A program made the translations under genes and the position numbers. A DNA stretch of 27,467 nucleotides from ZC4RG20 sp964553875 (GTDB lineage: Bacteria; Pseudomonadota; Gammaproteobacteria; Steroidobacterales; Rariloculaceae): assembly GCA_964553875.1 (NCBI GenBank), contig CAZKNH010000046.1:1-27467 (forward strand), given 5' to 3'. Positions within the stretch are counted from its first letter, which is position 1; each line of letters starts with the position of its first letter. Shown piece by piece: positions 25,516-27,467 of the stretch. Below the pieces are notes generated by a model, which was not told the DNA's origin, made no database searches, and saw nothing but the letters and a program-made list of their open reading frames with translations.

Positions 25516-25615
25516 CTCGCCTGTCTTCGTTCGTCTGCGGAAAGGCATCCGGCCCCCGACGGCATGCAAGTCCAAGGCCTCGAGAGGCCGCGGCCGAAAC
25601 GGCAGGATGACGGGC

Positions 25616-26515
25616 CTAACGGCGCCGGGCGCGGGGATGCGTCTGATCGTAGATGTGGGCCAAGTGCTGGAAGTCAAGGTGCGTGTACACCTGCGTCGTC
25701 GACAGGCTCGCGTGGCCCAGAAGCTCCTGGACCGCACGCAGATCCCCGCTCGACTCGAGCAGGTGCGACGCGAACGAGTGCCGCAGCATGTGCGGATGGA
25801 CGCGGACCGGCATCCCCCGCCTGCGCGCCCATTGCTCGATCCGCAGCTGCACGGCGCGCTGCCTCAAGCGCGTTCCGCTCTTGCCGACGAAGAGCGCCGA
25901 CTCCCCGGCGGCCGCGATCCCGGCCCGGACGGGCAGCCACGCGCGGATCGCCGCCGCGGCGACTCGGCCGACCGGCACGATCCGCGTCTTCGCGCCCTTG
26001 CCGAGCACGCGCACCGTGCGGTCGTCGAGATCGACATCCGCGACGTCGAGCCCGACGAGCTCCGAAAGCCTGAGGCCCGACGAATAGAAGAGCTCGAGGA
26101 TCGCTGCATCGCGAAGCTCGAGCGGCTCCTTCGGGTTCGCCTTCAAGAGGCTCGCCATCTGGTCCGTATCGAGCGTCTTCGGCAGGCGTCGCGAAGCCTT
26201 CGGGGCCTGCACATGGATCGCCGGGTTCGTCGTCGCGATCCCCTGGCGCAGCAGGTAGCCGTAGAACGTGCGCACGGCGGACAGCCGCCGCGCGATGCTG
26301 CGCGGACTCAAGCCCCGCCGGTGGCACTCCGCCGCGAAACGGCGCACGTGATACGCGTCCGCCGACGAAAGCGTCGCACCCTCCCGCTCGAGGAACTCGA
26401 CGAGCGCGCCGACGTCGCGCCGATATGCCTCGATCGTATGCGCGGACAGCCGTCGGGTCGCGAGCTCGGCGAGGAATGCCTCGAGCGCTTCAGACGGCGA
26501 CACGCGCCTGCTCAC
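25616..26515 (-). CDS. xerC: Tyrosine recombinase XerC
   Basis: Site-specific recombinase that, with XerD, resolves chromosome dimers at dif. The 299-residue protein has an N-terminal SAM-like DNA-binding domain (about 5-100) and a catalytic domain with Arg149 in SGLRLSELV, Lys173 in LGKGAKTR, His242 and Arg245 in HPHMLRHSFASH, His268 in LLGHASLSTTQ and the nucleophile Tyr277 in VYTHLDF. Position next to dapF and DUF484 favours XerC over XerD or an integron or phage integrase. The start is GTG at 26515, overlapping the DUF484 end by 26 bases; GTG 26503 is an alternative. hslV follows after 100 bases containing only a GGCCT-CGAG-AGGCC hairpin. Confidence 0.95.
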   Translation of the reverse strand: MSRRVSPSEALEAFLAELATRRLSAHTIEAYRRDVGALVEFLEREGATLSSADAYHVRRFAAECHRRGLSPRSIARRLSAVRTFYGYLLRQGIATTNPAIHVQAPKASRRLPKTLDTDQMASLLKANPKEPLELRDAAILELFYSSGLRLSELVGLDVADVDLDDRTVRVLGKGAKTRIVPVGRVAAAAIRAWLPVRAGIAAAGESALFVGKSGTRLRQRAVQLRIEQWARRRGMPVRVHPHMLRHSFASHLLESSGDLRAVQELLGHASLSTTQVYTHLDFQHLAHIYDQTHPRARRR

Positions 26516-27209
26516 GCGACAACGCGACGCTGATCAGCTCGCCGATGCGATTCAGGAAATCCATCCGCTTGCCGGGATGGAAGTGCGAGGGATCGCGGCT
26601 GCCGATCACGAGGAAGCCGAGGCTCACGTCCCGTCCGAGCGGCAGCATCGCGGCCGACGCGATCGCGTCCGCGTCGCGATCGAACAAGACCGCCTTCTGG
26701 CGGTCACGCAGCGGGCCGCAGCGCGCGCGGGCGCCCTGAATGAAGGCCGAGAAGGGCTTGAGGTCCGGGTCGTCGCGCGCCATTACCTTCACGAAGCCGG
26801 GTGCGTTCGCCTCCAGCCCGGCGTCCGCGAAGAGCACGAGCGCCGCCCGCTCCGCGCTGAAATCCTCGCGCAGGCTCGTCTCGATCTGCTCGACGCAGTC
26901 CGCAGGGCCGTTCGCCCGCATGAGCCTGAGCGACAACAAGTGGATTTTCTCGACGAGCGAGTCGTTGACCTTCGCGACGGCGATCAGGTCCTTCAGCTGC
27001 CGCTCGAGCTCCGCGTTCCGTTGACGGAGCATCGACACCTGACGCTCGATCAGCGATACCGTGAAGCCGTTCGTCTCGTGCGGGAGCTTGAGACGCAGCA
27101 GCAGCGTGCCGTGCCGCTCGAAGAAATCGGGTCGCCGTTGCAGATACTCGGCGACGGCTTCCTCAGAAAAGGGCTCGCCGAGCGCAGCCTCGTTCTTCTG
27201 TTGGCTCAT
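26490..27209 (-). CDS. DUF484 family protein (YigA-like)
   Basis: 239-residue soluble protein matching DUF484, a GAF-like family of unknown function found between dapF and xerC. The N-terminal VAEYLQRRPDFFERHGTLL opening is diagnostic. It is followed by a coiled coil (about 50-95, SLIERQVSMLRQRNAELERQL region) and a GAF-like C-terminal half with SAAMLPLG and LGFLVIGSRDPSHFHPGKRMDFL. ATG 27209 overlaps the dapF TGA as ATGA, and its own end overlaps xerC, so the three are translationally linked. Confidence 0.92.
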   Translation of the reverse strand: MSQQKNEAALGEPFSEEAVAEYLQRRPDFFERHGTLLLRLKLPHETNGFTVSLIERQVSMLRQRNAELERQLKDLIAVAKVNDSLVEKIHLLSLRLMRANGPADCVEQIETSLREDFSAERAALVLFADAGLEANAPGFVKVMARDDPDLKPFSAFIQGARARCGPLRDRQKAVLFDRDADAIASAAMLPLGRDVSLGFLVIGSRDPSHFHPGKRMDFLNRIGELISVALSREQARVAV

Positions 27210-27467
27210 AGTTCGATGACACCTTCGTAAACGAGCGTCGTCGGCCCCGTCTGCCACAACGGTCGTCCCGGCCCGGGCCAGCGCACCGTGAGCACACCGC
27301 CGGAGAGCTCGACCTCGACCTCTTCTGCCAGCGCCCCCCAGCGGCGACCGACCGCGACAGCAGCTGCTGCGCCCGTGCCGCACGCCGGCGTTTCTCCGAC
27401 GCCTCGCTCGTAAACGCGCAGACGCACCCGATCCGGCCGGACGATCTCGAGAAACCCGACGTTGACG
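27206..27467 (-). CDS. dapF: Diaminopimelate epimerase, C-terminal part (cut by window edge)
   Basis: Interconverts LL- and meso-diaminopimelate for lysine and peptidoglycan synthesis. Only the last 86 residues are inside the window. They include VNVGFLEI, RVYERGVGETPACGTGA with the catalytic C-terminal cysteine in ACGTG, and a final stretch ending VYEGVIEL. The second catalytic cysteine lies outside. The stop overlaps the DUF484 start by four bases. Confidence 0.95.
   Translation of the reverse strand, partial: VNVGFLEIVRPDRVRLRVYERGVGETPACGTGAAAAVAVGRRWGALAEEVEVELSGGVLTVRWPGPGRPLWQTGPTTLVYEGVIEL

Noticed and set aside
25576..25589. GGCCTCGAGAGGCC palindrome as an xerC terminator
   Set aside because: Strong stem but no T-run on the minus strand; similar palindromes arise easily in GC-rich DNA.
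25516..25615. Heat-shock (sigma-32) promoter before hslV
   Set aside because: A CTTGGA-like sequence is present on the minus strand, but no CCCCAT-type -10 follows at the right distance.

Overview
The window is a GC-rich stretch (most genes look about two-thirds G+C or higher; not computed exactly) of what is probably a gammaproteobacterial chromosome. The lineage call rests on three things: a FadD close to the E. coli type, a YcgN/UPF0260 protein, and above all the minus-strand order dapF - DUF484 - xerC - hslV - hslU - DUF971 - ubiE - ubiJ - ubiB, which I associate with gammaproteobacteria of the Xanthomonadales/Nevskiales/Steroidobacterales kind. The ubi genes imply ubiquinone-based respiration. 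There are no rRNA or tRNA genes, CRISPR arrays, IS transposases or phage genes.

Layout. 1-1833 (minus): the N-terminal half of a long-chain acyl-CoA synthetase (fadD, cut by the window edge) and a D-2-hydroxyacid dehydrogenase. 1903-2358 (plus): ycgN. 2472-7232 (minus): phosphoenolpyruvate carboxylase and an ABC exporter half-transporter. 7419-9236 (plus): an SLC13-type permease with two cytosolic RCK_C domains. 9277-17112 (plus): a complete tryptophan operon, promoter - trpL - attenuator - trpE-G-D-C-F-B-A, ending in a membrane-anchored endonuclease/exonuclease/phosphatase protein whose start overlaps the trpA stop. 17205-18843 (plus): an orphan protein with its own promoter-like signal, and a CinA-N/MoaB-like protein. 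18852-19841 (minus): a probable exported or outer-membrane protein of unknown function. 19901-23330 (minus): DUF971-ubiE-ubiJ-ubiB, an overlapping cluster for ubiquinone synthesis. 23331-23673: an AT-richer spacer with palindromes. 23674-27467 (minus): hslU, hslV, xerC, DUF484 and the C-terminal part of dapF.

The most informative region is 9277-9568. A good sigma-70-like promoter is followed almost at once by a 28-codon leader ORF with three consecutive Trp codons. The downstream RNA can form the three mutually exclusive structures of a classic transcription attenuator (Trp-codon hairpin, antiterminator, terminator with a U-run). The predicted transcription start lies within a few bases of the leader ATG, so the leader peptide would be translated from a leaderless message. 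That arrangement is known for the trp leader of Sinorhizobium meliloti.

The seven trp genes are unfused and packed with overlaps or short gaps, and together encode every step from chorismate to tryptophan. The second interesting place is 23331-23673. There a palindromic unit abuts the start codon of DUF971 and leaves no separate Shine-Dalgarno sequence. I see no clear defence system or other large novel multi-gene system; the new material is regulatory architecture and two orphan proteins.
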